Source of the DNA: Williamsia sterculiae
GTDB lineage: Bacteria; Actinomycetota; Actinomycetes; Mycobacteriales; Mycobacteriaceae
Direction of reading: 5' to 3'
DNA length: 64,000 nt
Assembly: GCF_900156495.1 (NCBI RefSeq)
Contig: NZ_FTNT01000001.1
Location: forward strand, 62,001-126,000
In this document: positions 1 to 8,645 of the stretch, piece by piece
How positions within the stretch are numbered: the first letter of the stretch is position 1
Layout: the number at the start of each line of letters is the position of its first letter
The notes under the pieces: generated by a model
The model's database searches: none
Told to the model about the DNA's origin: nothing
Seen by the model: the letters and a program-made list of their open reading frames with translations, nothing else
Program-made: the position numbers and the translations under genes

Positions 1-2
1 GG

Positions 3-1382
3 GCGTCGAAGGTGGCGCCGGTGGAGGCGATGCGGGAGAGCCAGACCGACGGCCAGACCTCGCTGACCAGGCGCACCGTGACCGGCGCGATACTGGGGGT
101 CATCGGTGTGGTCCTCGTCGTGGTCGGTGCCACCGGAGAGGGCAAGGGTCCGGCGGCGACCGTCGGGCTGGGTGCCCTGGTGCTGATCTTCGCGGTGGTG
201 TTCGCCGCGCCCGCGGTGTCGCGACCGGTGGTCTCCGCCCTCGCGGTGGTCTTCGCCCGGCCGTTCGGCAAGATCGGTCAGCTGGCCCGCACCAATGCCA
301 TCCGCAACCCGCGCCGCACGGCGGCGACCGCGTTCGCCCTCACCCTGGGCCTGATGTTGGTCGCGGTGATCGGCACCCTGGGCTCGACGTTCAAGGGGAC
401 CATCGATTCCGCGGTCGACAACGGTCTCAAGGCCGACCTCATCGTCGCCGGTAACCAGGGCAGCGGGTTCGCCCCGTCGGTGGTCGACGCGGTACGCAAG
501 ACCGACGGCGTGCGGAGCGTCGTGTCCTTTGCCGTCGTGGGCGCCAAGGTCGACGGCAAGCTGGTCGGCGGCAGTGCACCCCAGGGCGACCTGGCGTCCG
601 CGCTGCCGCTGGAGATGGAGCAGGGCTCCGCGCAGATCCCCGCCGACGGGATGATCATCTCCCAGCGCACCGGCACCGAGAAGGGGTGGAAGTTCGGCCA
701 AACCGTCGACTTCACCAGTCTGACCGGCGCGACCGTACCGGTGAAGGTGACCGGGGTGTTCAAGGACAACAACCTGCTCGATCCGTGGGCGATGGGGTCT
801 GGGGTGTACCAGCAACTGATGCCGCCCGCGTCCCGGTCCGAGGTGTTCGTTCTGGTCAAGGCGTCCCCGGGTACCGACACCGCGGCCCTGCAGGACCGAC
901 TCGGGGACGTCACCAAGGACTACCTGACGGTCAAGGTGCAGACTCGCGCCGAGTTCAAGGGGCAGCAGTCGTCGCAGATCGACCAGATGTTGACGGTGCT
1001 GTACGCGATGCTGGGGCTGGCCCTGGTGATCGCCGTGCTGGGCATCGTGAACACGCTGGCGCTGTCGGTGATCGAGCGCAAACGCGAGATCGGCATGTTG
1101 CGCGCCATCGGGATGGCGCGGTCGCAGGTGCGGCGCACCATCTATCTGGAGTCCGTACTCATCGCGATCTTCGGGGCGGTCCTGGGGGTGGTCCTCGGTG
1201 TGGGCTTCGGGTACGCCCTGGTGCGAACCCTCAAGTACTGGGGACTGGGGAGTCCGGTCCTGCCGGGGACGCTCATCGTGGTGACGCTCATCGGGGCAGG
1301 CGTGGTGGGGGTGCTCGCGGCCCTGTGGCCTGCGGTGCGGGCGGCCCGTACCAAGCCGCTGGAGGCCATCGCCGATGTCTAA
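3..1382 (+). CDS. FtsX-like ABC transporter permease, C-terminal half (cut by window edge)
   Basis: The frame is open to the left edge, so the gene starts before the window; GTG 12 is only the first possible internal start. The first visible residues (KVAPVEAMRES) resemble the end of a first FtsX/MacB permease repeat, so this is probably the second repeat of a roughly 850-residue double permease. Two hydrophobic helices come first (about residues 25-70). A soluble extracytoplasmic region of roughly 200 residues follows, then three C-terminal membrane helices (about 330-450) with the family motif IERKREIGMLRAIGMARSQV near residue 355. The protein ends in PAVRAARTKPLEAIADV. Such permeases work with a LolD/MacB-type ATPase, which must lie outside the window. 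The substrate cannot be inferred. Confidence 0.85.
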   Translation, partial: ASKVAPVEAMRESQTDGQTSLTRRTVTGAILGVIGVVLVVVGATGEGKGPAATVGLGALVLIFAVVFAAPAVSRPVVSALAVVFARPFGKIGQLARTNAIRNPRRTAATAFALTLGLMLVAVIGTLGSTFKGTIDSAVDNGLKADLIVAGNQGSGFAPSVVDAVRKTDGVRSVVSFAVVGAKVDGKLVGGSAPQGDLASALPLEMEQGSAQIPADGMIISQRTGTEKGWKFGQTVDFTSLTGATVPVKVTGVFKDNNLLDPWAMGSGVYQQLMPPASRSEVFVLVKASPGTDTAALQDRLGDVTKDYLTVKVQTRAEFKGQQSSQIDQMLTVLYAMLGLALVIAVLGIVNTLALSVIERKREIGMLRAIGMARSQVRRTIYLESVLIAIFGAVLGVVLGVGFGYALVRTLKYWGLGSPVLPGTLIVVTLIGAGVVGVLAALWPAVRAARTKPLEAIADV

Positions 1383-1391
1383 ACTCGCTGC

Positions 1392-2264
1392 ATGACCCGT
1401 GGCGACGACGAGGACCCCGACGAGCAGTACTGGGCCCGCCCGCCGGGCGGCGGTCAGGGACGACCGCCGTCCGGCCCGGACGGAACGCGGCAGTTCGAGC
1501 GCCCGGACCAGCACGGGGATGAGCAGTACGGGGACCAGCCGTATCCCGGTGCCCGATATCAGGGCGACCGGCCCCGATATCAGGGTCCCGGGTACCGGAA
1601 CCCGCACTACGAGGACCCGCGCGGCGGGTACGACGACACCCGCGCCTACTCGCAGGCCGACTACTCCGACCCCTACGGTCGCGGACCGGAGCCGCAGTAC
1701 GGGGGGTACGACAACGCGACCTACGGCACTCAGGGCTACGCCGATCAGGGGTACGGGGAGCAGGGTGGTGAGCCCCCGAAGAAGGGCGGCGGGTCCAAGG
1801 GCCTGTGGATCGCCCTGGCCGTGGTGGCGACCATCGTGGTCATCGCGCTGGCCGTCGGCTTCCTCGCCTTCGGCGGCCACGACAACGCACGGACCGCCAC
1901 GGCGTCGACCGCTCCCACCATGACCGCGACCCAGACCGACACACCCACGGAGACCGAGACACCCACCACCGACGAGACCACGCAGGAGCCGAGCACCGAA
2001 GCGCCCACCACCGCAGGCGGCCAGACCAGCACGGTGGAATACCGCCTCAGCGGCGACGCGTCGGTGGTCGCGCTGACCTACTCGGTCCGCGACACCACCC
2101 GGGTGGAGGCGCTGGTGGCGTTGCCGTTCTCCCGGACCGTCCAGGTGGTCGGCGACCCGGTGATGCGCGGGATCGTCGTCCGGGGGTCGATGACCTGTGA
2201 GATCACCCGGGACGGATTGCCGATCGCCAGGACCACGCACGCCGTCGGCCCGTTCCAGTGTTGA
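1392..2264 (+). CDS. MmpS-like single-pass membrane protein with Gly/Tyr/Pro-rich N-terminus
   Basis: The 290-residue product has four parts: a low-complexity cytoplasmic N-terminus rich in Gly, Tyr, Asp and Gln (about 1-135), one transmembrane helix (GLWIALAVVATIVVIALAVG, about 138-160), a Thr/Glu/Pro-rich linker (165-210), and a beta-rich extracellular domain of about 80 residues ending in ...GPFQC. The last domain resembles the MmpS accessory proteins of mycobacterial MmpL transporters in pattern: a structural-strand repeat, Cys-containing SMTCEITRDGLPI, and a terminal Cys. No MmpL gene is adjacent, so a transporter partner is not shown. The gene starts 9 bp after the ABC permease, so co-transcription is likely. 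The family assignment is moderate; the N-terminal region is too repetitive to be informative. Confidence 0.6.
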   Translation: MTRGDDEDPDEQYWARPPGGGQGRPPSGPDGTRQFERPDQHGDEQYGDQPYPGARYQGDRPRYQGPGYRNPHYEDPRGGYDDTRAYSQADYSDPYGRGPEPQYGGYDNATYGTQGYADQGYGEQGGEPPKKGGGSKGLWIALAVVATIVVIALAVGFLAFGGHDNARTATASTAPTMTATQTDTPTETETPTTDETTQEPSTEAPTTAGGQTSTVEYRLSGDASVVALTYSVRDTTRVEALVALPFSRTVQVVGDPVMRGIVVRGSMTCEITRDGLPIARTTHAVGPFQC

Positions 2265-2292
2265 CCGCGAGGGTGGCGTCGGGTCCCCTCGC

Positions 2293-3075
2293 TCAGTCGG
2301 ATGCGCGGAGCACCAGGACCAGGTTGGTGGCCGCAACCTCACGCAGCGCCGGCACCCGCAGCACCCACCACATCCATCGCGGCAGGTAGCGGGGGAAGGC
2401 GCCGACCAGGTGGGCGGTGGTGGCGGTACGCGCCCACCGTAGGCCCTCGGCGGCGGTCACCCGGAACAGCGACGTCCCGTACAGATTCTTCGGCTGATGA
2501 CCGTGACGTCGGGCGTACCAGCGTGCCGCCCTGTCCCCGCCGGCGTAGTGGGTGAGTCCCATCTCGTGGCCGCCGAACGGCCCGTACCAGAGGGTGTAGC
2601 TGATGACCACCAGTCCGCCCGGCCGGGTCACCCGCACCATCTCGGCGGCCATCCGCCACCGGTCGGCGGTGTGTTCGGCGACATTCGATGAGAGGCAGAC
2701 GTCCACCGACCCGTCCGCGAACGGCAACGCCACCCCTGAGGCCCGCACCGAGGTGCGATGCGGAAGCGCCGCCGCATGCATCTCCGCCGGATCCGGTTCC
2801 GCCGACAGGTAGGTGGCCCCGAGGTCGCCGAAACGATCCGCGTAGTACCCCGGGCCGCCGCCGACGTCGAGCACCACGGCACCGTCGAGCGAGTCGGGCA
2901 GGTACAGGTCGGCCACCATCTGGGCGGTGTCCCGGGCGAGTGCGCCGTAGAACCGGTCCGGGTCGCTCTGCTCGTAACGGAACTCGTTCAGCAACCCGGC
3001 CGCGCGGCGCAGCGTCGCCCGGCGGGCGATCGGCGACTTCGCGAGGCTGCGCACGGCCCAGACTGTAGTGGTCAC
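2293..3075 (-). CDS. Class I SAM-dependent methyltransferase (Rv0224c-like)
   Basis: A 260-residue protein with a Rossmann methyltransferase core. Motif I is VVLDVGGGPGYYADRFG at about residues 68-84, followed by an acidic residue at the end of strand 2 (LSAEPDP). A motif II-like segment (DGSVDVCLSSNVAEH) and a motif III-like segment (VTRPGGLVVISYT) come next. The frame runs open far upstream, but GTG 3075 is preferred because it gives the length expected for Rv0224c-type proteins (about 254 aa) and avoids overlapping the divergent glycosyltransferase at 3166. Pairing with that glycosyltransferase mirrors Rv0224c/Rv0225. The natural substrate is unknown; a cell-wall glycan or glycolipid intermediate is an inference from context only. 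Confidence 0.82.
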   Translation of the reverse strand: MTTTVWAVRSLAKSPIARRATLRRAAGLLNEFRYEQSDPDRFYGALARDTAQMVADLYLPDSLDGAVVLDVGGGPGYYADRFGDLGATYLSAEPDPAEMHAAALPHRTSVRASGVALPFADGSVDVCLSSNVAEHTADRWRMAAEMVRVTRPGGLVVISYTLWYGPFGGHEMGLTHYAGGDRAARWYARRHGHQPKNLYGTSLFRVTAAEGLRWARTATTAHLVGAFPRYLPRWMWWVLRVPALREVAATNLVLVLRASD

Positions 3076-3165
3076 CGCGGCGGGCTGGCACACGGCCACG
3101 ACGTGCCGCGCGGCGCACCGACTACCCTCGCGGTGACGTCTCAGGCGTGAAAGGACGACATCAGC

Positions 3166-4380
3166 GTGCAGAGAGCTCCATCGGCGGTGCCCACGGGTCT
3201 GCCTCGGTCGGTGCTGCTGTTGTGCTGGCGGGACACCGACCACCCGCAGGGCGGGGGCAGCGAACGCTACCTCGAGCGGGTCGGCGCCGAACTCGTCCGC
3301 CGCGGGGTGCGTGTCACCCTGCGCACGGCGGCTTACCCCGGTGCGCCCGCGACCGAGACGCGTGACGGCATCCGGGTGTCGCGCGGAGGCGGTCGGCTCG
3401 GGGTCTACCCGCGGGCATTGCTGGCCATGGTCGCCGCCCGATGGGGCTTCGGGCCGCTGGCCGGGGTGCGACCCGACGTCGTGGTCGACACCCAGAACGG
3501 GATACCCTTCTTCGCCGCACTGGTCAGTCCCGCGCCGGTGGTGGTGCTGGTGCATCACTGCCACCGCGAACAGTGGCCGGTCGCCGGCCCACTGCTGCGA
3601 CACCTCGGATGGTTCGTCGAATCCCGGTTGTCGCCGTGGGTGCACCGTCGCCATCAGTATGTGACGGTCTCGGCGCCGTCGGCGGTCGAGCTACACGACC
3701 TGGGGGTGTCTGCGGACCGGGTCGCCGTGGTGCGCAACGGGATCGACCCGGTGCCGCACATCTCCCACGACGAGGTGCGTGCCGGGCATCGCCTCTGCGT
3801 GGTGTCCCGGTTGGTGCCGCACAAGCAGATCGAGGACGCACTGGAGGTGGTCCGACGGTTACGTGGCACCGTCCCGGGGTTGCACCTCGATGTGGTCGGC
3901 GACGGATGGTGGGCGCCGCGACTCCGGGAACTGGTGCGGCAGTACGGCATCGGCGCACACGTCACCTTCCACGGTCACGTCGACGAGGTCACCAAACACC
4001 GGTTGCTCGCGACCACCGACGTCCATCTCATGCCGTCGCGCAAAGAGGGCTGGGGGCTGGCCGTCATCGAGGCCGCGCAGCACGGCGTGCCGACCATCGG
4101 TTACCGGCACTCGCGGGGTCTCACCGACTCCGTGGTGGACGGCGAGACCGGCCTGCTGGTCGATGACGTCGACGAGTTGTGCACGGCCACCGCGGTGTTG
4201 GTCGACGACCCGGGATCGGCCCGCAGACTCGGCGAGGCCGCCCGCGACCGGGTGGCCGACCTGTCCTGGGGGCGCACCGCCGACGAGCTCGTCGAGGTGT
4301 TCGCCGCGGTGGAGGCCGGTCGTCGCGTCGGCCGCCGCGGCGAGATGGCGTCGCTGGACGCGCGGACTCTGACCGGGTAG
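3166..4380 (+). CDS. GT4-family glycosyltransferase (Rv0225-like)
   Basis: A 404-residue GT-B fold retaining glycosyltransferase. The N-terminal half has the Gly-rich acceptor-side loop (HPQGGGSERYLERVG). The C-terminal half has VVSRLVPHKQIEDALEVV and VVGDGWWAPRLREL. It also has the EX7E catalytic/donor-binding motif in RKEGWGLAVIEAAQHGVP (about residues 294-311). GTG 3166 is preceded by AAAGGAC at a 9-base spacing, which supports this start. It transfers a sugar from a nucleotide or lipid donor; donor and acceptor are not evident. It is divergent from the methyltransferase at 2293-3075, and their 90 bp intergenic region must hold both promoters. No signal peptide is seen, so it probably acts at the cytoplasmic face of the membrane. 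Confidence 0.87.
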   Translation: MQRAPSAVPTGLPRSVLLLCWRDTDHPQGGGSERYLERVGAELVRRGVRVTLRTAAYPGAPATETRDGIRVSRGGGRLGVYPRALLAMVAARWGFGPLAGVRPDVVVDTQNGIPFFAALVSPAPVVVLVHHCHREQWPVAGPLLRHLGWFVESRLSPWVHRRHQYVTVSAPSAVELHDLGVSADRVAVVRNGIDPVPHISHDEVRAGHRLCVVSRLVPHKQIEDALEVVRRLRGTVPGLHLDVVGDGWWAPRLRELVRQYGIGAHVTFHGHVDEVTKHRLLATTDVHLMPSRKEGWGLAVIEAAQHGVPTIGYRHSRGLTDSVVDGETGLLVDDVDELCTATAVLVDDPGSARRLGEAARDRVADLSWGRTADELVEVFAAVEAGRRVGRRGEMASLDARTLTG

Positions 4381-4390
4381 AAGCCCGCGA

Positions 4391-4990
4391 TCACTGATCG
4401 TTGTAGTACCGATCGATTCTCGAATCCGGGATGATCCACAGGATCGCGACGACGACGAACAGGCTCAGTGCGATCCACACCCCGGCGTCTGCGGCTGTCA
4501 CCACCAGCGCCGCGACGATGCCGACGATGTACAGCACCACGGAGATCTTGCCCTTGCGATCACCACCGAGTGCGACGCGCAGTGCGGAGTCGTCACCCTC
4601 GGCTGTCTTGATGACCCGCTGCAGGACGAAGTAGGCGAGTGAGATGAGCAACAGGAGGACTCCGTAGAACACGACCGGTGTGCGCGCGAACTCCGAGTCG
4701 TCCATCCACGTCGTGGCGAAGGGCAGCAGCGACAGGAAGAACAGCAGGGCCAGATTCGCCCAGAGGACTCTCCCGTTGATCTTCTGGGTGAGCTGGAAGG
4801 TGTGTTGGTGGTTGTTCCAGTAGATCCCGACGTAGACGAAGGACAGCAGGTAGGTGAGCAGACCGGTTCCGGTCGCATGTCCGAGATCGGTGATTCGAGT
4901 TCCCTCAGGGGCTTTGAGCTCCAGAACCATGATCGTGATGATGATCGCCAGTACGCCGTCGCTGAACGCTTCCAGTCGTCCCGTCGTCAT
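4391..4990 (-). CDS. TMEM175-family (DUF1211) integral membrane protein, putative potassium channel
   Basis: The 199-residue protein begins MTTGRLEAFSDGVLAIIITI, which contains the diagnostic RxxxFSDG motif of bacterial TMEM175 channels in the first helix. About six hydrophobic segments follow, matching the single-repeat bacterial form, which assembles as a tetramer. Characterised members are leak-type K+ channels; selectivity here is not shown. Its ATG overlaps the stop codon of the upstream pirin gene by 4 bp (ATGA), so the two are translationally coupled. Its 3' end is convergent with the glycosyltransferase, with only 10 bp between the stop codons. Confidence 0.85.
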   Translation of the reverse strand: MTTGRLEAFSDGVLAIIITIMVLELKAPEGTRITDLGHATGTGLLTYLLSFVYVGIYWNNHQHTFQLTQKINGRVLWANLALLFFLSLLPFATTWMDDSEFARTPVVFYGVLLLLISLAYFVLQRVIKTAEGDDSALRVALGGDRKGKISVVLYIVGIVAALVVTAADAGVWIALSLFVVVAILWIIPDSRIDRYYNDQ

Positions 4991-5784
4991 GGCGCCACAC
5001 CCGTCACCCGATGGGGAGATTCGACATCGGCAGGCGTGGCGGCCCAGGTCTGACCGGCGAACCCTCTGCTCATCTGCCAGAACAGTAGTTCGCAGTCGTC
5101 GAGGGACGTGACCGTGAGGCCTGCACCCGCCGCGACGGTCCGTAGGGCGTCTCCCGCACTCAACTGGTCGCCGTCCACGTCGACCCGGCCCGTGACGACG
5201 AACATGTGGCCGAAACGTGCTTCCGGCAAGGATATTGATGCGCCTCCGGTCAATCGAGCCGCATGCAGCGTGACGTACGGGTTTCGGATGTGGGGTACGC
5301 CTGGGTCTGTACCCGGGGTGCCCGACGCCAGGATGATCAGCTCACCGGATGCCAGCAGCGAGGCGACATCGCGCTCCGCGTACGCGGGCTTCCCGCCCGG
5401 GTACTCCGGCGGTACCCACATCTGAATGACGCGGAGCCGCTCGTGTGTCGATCTCGCGGCTGCGTTGCGTTCGGAGTGGTCGACTCCGCTACCCGCCGAC
5501 ATGACCTGGACGGTGCCGGGGGTCAGCACTCCGGTATTCCCGCCGGAGTCGCGATGCTCGAGCGCACCCTCCACGACCCAGGTCACGACCTCCACGTCCT
5601 GGTGACGATGACGATCCAGACCTTCACCGGACTCAACGATGTCGTCGTTGTGCACCATGAGGAGTCCGTGCGCGCCCGTCCGCAGATCGAAGTTGCCCGC
5701 CATGGGGAACGACTGCCATGACTCGAGCCACTCGTTGGACCAGTGATACCGGTCGTCGGCCCGGATGACGCGCGACGTGGTCAC
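4987..5784 (-). CDS. Pirin-family bicupin protein (YhaK/quercetinase-like)
   Basis: 265 residues with the pirin N-terminal cupin: FDLRTGAHGLLMVHNDD, then the metal-binding segment HRHQDVEVVTWVVEGALEHRDS and SAGSGVDHSE. The His-x-His, the downstream Glu and the second His-containing loop are those that bind Fe2+ in pirins. The C-terminal domain is shorter and more variable, as in the YhaK subgroup. Some pirins show quercetin 2,3-dioxygenase activity and others are redox-sensing regulators; the role here is unassigned. It is coupled to the TMEM175-like gene. It sits in a run of minus-strand redox genes that also contains a second, frameshifted pirin at 7468-8444. Confidence 0.85.
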   Translation of the reverse strand: MTTSRVIRADDRYHWSNEWLESWQSFPMAGNFDLRTGAHGLLMVHNDDIVESGEGLDRHRHQDVEVVTWVVEGALEHRDSGGNTGVLTPGTVQVMSAGSGVDHSERNAAARSTHERLRVIQMWVPPEYPGGKPAYAERDVASLLASGELIILASGTPGTDPGVPHIRNPYVTLHAARLTGGASISLPEARFGHMFVVTGRVDVDGDQLSAGDALRTVAAGAGLTVTSLDDCELLFWQMSRGFAGQTWAATPADVESPHRVTGVAP

Positions 5785-5864
5785 CGGAACGGCCTGGTCA
5801 GCGCTGCCGGTGGCACAACGGATTCATGTCGGATGACAGGGGGCGGCTTCATGAGGACGACGCG

Positions 5865-6464
5865 TCAGGCGGTCAGCTTGGCGGCCAGGGTGATCACTCG
5901 CGTGGTCAGGTGCTGCAGTGCGGTGATTGTTGTCTCGTCGATCTGCTGCTTGTTGTCGGGCCCGGTCACGTGGCTGACGCCGTAGGGATTGCCGTCGACG
6001 AACTTGCTGCCGTCGGTGAATCCCGGCGCCACGACGATGCCGCCGAAGTGCATGACCACCTGATAGATCTTCTGCAACGTGGTCTCCTGGCCGCCGTGCA
6101 GAGTCTGGCTGGAAGTGTAGGCCGCGTACACCTTGTCGGCCAGCTTTCCCTGGGACCACAGGCCACCGAGACCGTCGAGGAAGGCTTGGAAGGGTGCGGC
6201 GACGTTGGAGAATCTGGTGGGCGACCCGAAGATGACGGCGTCTGCCCAGACGATATCGTCACCGGTGGCCGCGGGCAGATTCGCGGTGGCCTCGTAGTTC
6301 GCCTTCCATGCCGGATTGCCGTCGAACACCGATGGGTCGACAGTCTCGGCGATGTGCCGGACACGTACTTCGGCCCCGAGTTCCTCGGCTGCTGCGCCGA
6401 TGACCTGGGCCATCGTTGTGCCGTGTCCGGTGGCGGAGTAGTAGATCACTGCGAGCTTGGTCAT
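5865..6464 (-). CDS. WrbA-type flavodoxin-like NAD(P)H:quinone oxidoreductase
   Basis: A 199-residue flavodoxin fold. The FMN phosphate loop YYSATGHGTTMAQVI is at residues 9-23. The isoalloxazine-side segments are GSPTRFSNVAAPFQAFLDGLGGLW and AYTSSQTLHGGQETTL. The C-terminal block (GNPYGVSHVTGPDN) is characteristic of WrbA-like proteins and absent from short flavodoxins. The family reduces quinones by two electrons, protecting against redox cycling. ATG 6464 follows AGGAGCACCTG, a good ribosome site. Its neighbours (pirins, AhpD-like, GNAT) suggest an electrophile or oxidative-stress group. Whether this is true WrbA or a related NAD(P)H-dependent FMN reductase cannot be settled by eye. Confidence 0.83.
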   Translation of the reverse strand: MTKLAVIYYSATGHGTTMAQVIGAAAEELGAEVRVRHIAETVDPSVFDGNPAWKANYEATANLPAATGDDIVWADAVIFGSPTRFSNVAAPFQAFLDGLGGLWSQGKLADKVYAAYTSSQTLHGGQETTLQKIYQVVMHFGGIVVAPGFTDGSKFVDGNPYGVSHVTGPDNKQQIDETTITALQHLTTRVITLAAKLTA

Positions 6465-6522
6465 CAGGTGCTCCTCTGTGCGTGGGGTCTGCAGTGGTGG
6501 TCGCGATCACTATCGCAAGCGG

Positions 6523-6891
6523 TCACGATTGCTGCCGACGTGCCTTCGCGGCGCGACGATGCTCCTCCGTCGGCTCGATCACATGGTCGGCGTACTCGGG
6601 GTGTCGGGACAGCCACCTCACCACATAGGGGCAGATGGGAACGATGTCGCGGCCTTGGTCGATCACGTCGTCGAGCACACGCTGGACGAGTACGGATGCC
6701 AACCCTCGTCCGCCGTACGCATCGTCCACACCGGTGTGGATCAACACACGCTGTGCGCGTCCGGCGGCGGGGGTCAGATCGGTGTAGATCTCTTCGCCGA
6801 TCACCGCGGCTCGGGACTCGATGGTGGTGAGTACGTAGCGTTGTTCCTCTGGGCGGTCTCGTACGTCGACTGTCTCGTCGTTCACGGTCAT
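6523..6891 (-). CDS. Small GNAT-like N-acetyltransferase (COG2388/YjdJ type)
   Basis: A 122-residue product matching the compact acetyltransferase family that lacks most of the standard GNAT sheet. It has an acceptor-side strand (RYVLTTIESRAAVIGEE), the acetyl-CoA loop RVLIHTGVDDAYGGRGLASVLVQ (Q/RxxGxG/A-like), and the conserved tail ICPYVVRWLSRHPEYADHV. ATG 6891 is chosen by family length; the only purine-rich stretch (GTGAGG) abuts it, so GTG 6897 is an alternative start. The gene lies between the AhpD-like and WrbA-like genes on the same strand. The substrate is unknown. Confidence 0.75.
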   Translation of the reverse strand: MTVNDETVDVRDRPEEQRYVLTTIESRAAVIGEEIYTDLTPAAGRAQRVLIHTGVDDAYGGRGLASVLVQRVLDDVIDQGRDIVPICPYVVRWLSRHPEYADHVIEPTEEHRRAAKARRQQS

Positions 6892-6949
6892 CCTCACGTT
6901 CGGTGGTCGCCCGCGACTCGCGCCCGCGAGCGGGTGGTCTGGGGTGGTG

Positions 6950-7420
6950 TCACACAGGTTTGTCGTCGGGTCCGCGTGGGCGAACCGGATGCTCGCTGAG
7001 CACCGAGATGCGGTTGAACATGTTGATCGCCACGGCAACCCATTCGGCCGCAACGAACGCCTCGGTGCCCAGAACCCGGTGTGCGGCCAGCAGGTCGGCC
7101 CGAGCGTCGTCGGTCAAGGGCAGTATGGTGGACGCCTCCGCGACGGCCAGGACCGCGGATTCGCGGTCGGTGAAGAGGCCACTGGCCCGCCACGCCGGCA
7201 ATAGATCCAGTTTCTGTTGCACGATCCCCGCGTGTCTGGCCTGTCTGGAATGGAGGTCCACGCAGAACGCACAGGCGTTGAGCTGTGACGCCCGGACGTT
7301 GATCAGTTCGGTTTCGCCGCGGGTCAATCCGTGTTCGGCGACCTGCTCGTGGACGACACTCGAGACGGACTGGGCCGCAGCCCATGCCGCGGGGGCAGCC
7401 TTGTCGAGAAGAGTTGGCAC
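6950..7420 (-). CDS. AhpD-like/carboxymuconolactone decarboxylase-family protein
   Basis: A 156-residue all-helical protein with the family redox motif in ASQLNACAFCVDLHSRQAR: a CxxC pair with a downstream His that forms the proton-relay site of AhpD alkylhydroperoxidases. The tail contains EWVAVAINMFNRISV, typical of the single-domain YurZ/AhpD-like group (usually 140-180 residues). The likely role is thiol-dependent peroxide reduction. It lies directly downstream of the frameshifted pirin and upstream of the GNAT on the same strand, consistent with one transcript. Confidence 0.85.
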   Translation of the reverse strand: MPTLLDKAAPAAWAAAQSVSSVVHEQVAEHGLTRGETELINVRASQLNACAFCVDLHSRQARHAGIVQQKLDLLPAWRASGLFTDRESAVLAVAEASTILPLTDDARADLLAAHRVLGTEAFVAAEWVAVAINMFNRISVLSEHPVRPRGPDDKPV

Positions 7421-7467
7421 CGTCTACTCCTCCGTATGCGGGCTCGTCGCCCCGGCGCGGAGCCGGT

Positions 7468-8444
7468 TCACGACCGACCCGTGGTGTGCGGCATCAGTGC
7501 GTCCGGCGGGATCACGCCGAATCGTCCGGCCTGGAAGTCCTCGAGTGCCTCGACGAGTTGGGATTTCGTGTTCATCACGAACGGACCGTACTGGACGACC
7601 GGTTCGGGATCGGTCGTCCGCCCAGGAGGAGGACTTCCATGGCCGGTCGGTGCGCGTCCTGCGTCACGTCCGCCCGGACGGTGATCCGGTCGCCCTGTCC
7701 CAACCGAGCGAGTTGTCCTTGTCGGACCGGCTGTGCCGCCGGGCCGACGGTTCCGCGACCGCTGAGGACGTAGACCAGCGCGTTGTAGTCGCGTTCCCAG
7801 GGCAGCGACACCGCGGCCCCTGGCGAGATCGAGGTATGGACGAAGTTGATGGGCGTACGCGTGACCCCGGGCCCGCGATGACCGTCGATGTCACCGGCCA
7901 CCACCCGGATGAGCGCACCGCCGTCGGCGCTGGTGAGCAACATCGCCTGTGCGCCCTCGAGGCTCTGGTACGCCGGGGTGGCGAACTTGTCCGCGGCGGG
8001 CAGGTTGACCCACAGTTGGATACCGTGAAAGGTTCCGCCCGACTCCACCAGTTCGGCAGGTGGGGTCTCGATGTGCAGGATGCCGGCGCCCGCGGTCATC
8101 CACTGGGTGGCGCCGTCGGTGATGACGCCGCCGCCGCCGTGGCTGTCCTGGTGCTGAAATTGACCATCGATCATGTAGGTCACCGTCTCGAAGCCCCGAT
8201 GGGGGTGCCAGTCGGTGCCTCGAGGTTCGCCGGGTTCGTATTCCACCTCGCCCATCTGGTCCATGTGGACGAACGGATCGAGGTCGCGGGCGGACACGCC
8301 GGCAAAGGCCCGCACCACCGGGAATCCCTCGCCCTCGAACCCGCGCGGGCCGGTGGTGATCGCGTGGACCGGACGCTCGGTGTCACCCGGGTCGGCGGCG
8401 GTGAGATGGGGTAGGTGCAGGGTGTCGGCGGAGATTGCGGGCAC
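7468..8444 (-). pseudogene. Second pirin gene, interrupted by a one-base deletion near the 3' end
   Basis: From GTG 8444 (ribosome site GAGGAGG, 5 bases away) the frame encodes a typical pirin: HPHRGFETVTYMIDGQFQHQDS supplies the metal-binding His residues and MTAGAGILHIETP the second cupin block. At about position 7605 the frame runs into an unrelated tail (...PNRSSSTVRS) and stops at 7575. Restoring one G after the codons for GGRPIP recovers the canonical pirin C-terminus, beginning EPVVQYGPFVMNTKSQ. That sequence continues through LEDFQAGRFGVIPPDALM to a natural stop at 7468-7470. The gene is therefore either a recent pseudogene or carries a sequencing error in a short G/C run. The truncated product would lose about 43 residues of the second cupin. 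Confidence 0.85.
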
Positions 8445-8483
8445 AGCGTCCTCCTCGGGTGCTGGTGAAGTCGGTCATGGGAT

Positions 8484-8507
8484 ATAACCGGACCGGGGTC
8501 CGTTTAT
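8484..8507. promoter_or_regulatory. Imperfect inverted repeat upstream of the frameshifted pirin
   Basis: ATAACCGGACC-GG-GGTCCGTTTAT forms 11-base arms with one mismatch. It lies about 40 bp upstream of the GTG start of the pirin at 8444. It sits in the only sizeable non-coding stretch nearby (8445-8645, about 200 bp), where nothing else was recognised. It may be an operator for a redox-sensing repressor; no regulator gene is adjacent. Confidence 0.4.
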
Positions 8508-8645
8508 TCCGCCGGGCTTCGGAGGTGACAGCGGTGACCGGCCCGGCCCACCGGTTGTTGTGCGGTGGAGGACGTCGGATGCGACGCCACCCATATCGGC
8601 GACGCCACGTTCGACCCGCGCATTGCTGCCGGATGGTGACAACGT

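Noticed and set aside
2197-3150. Several overlapping plus-strand frames opposite the methyltransferase
   Set aside because: Arg/Pro-rich shadows; the minus strand carries a complete SAM-binding protein.
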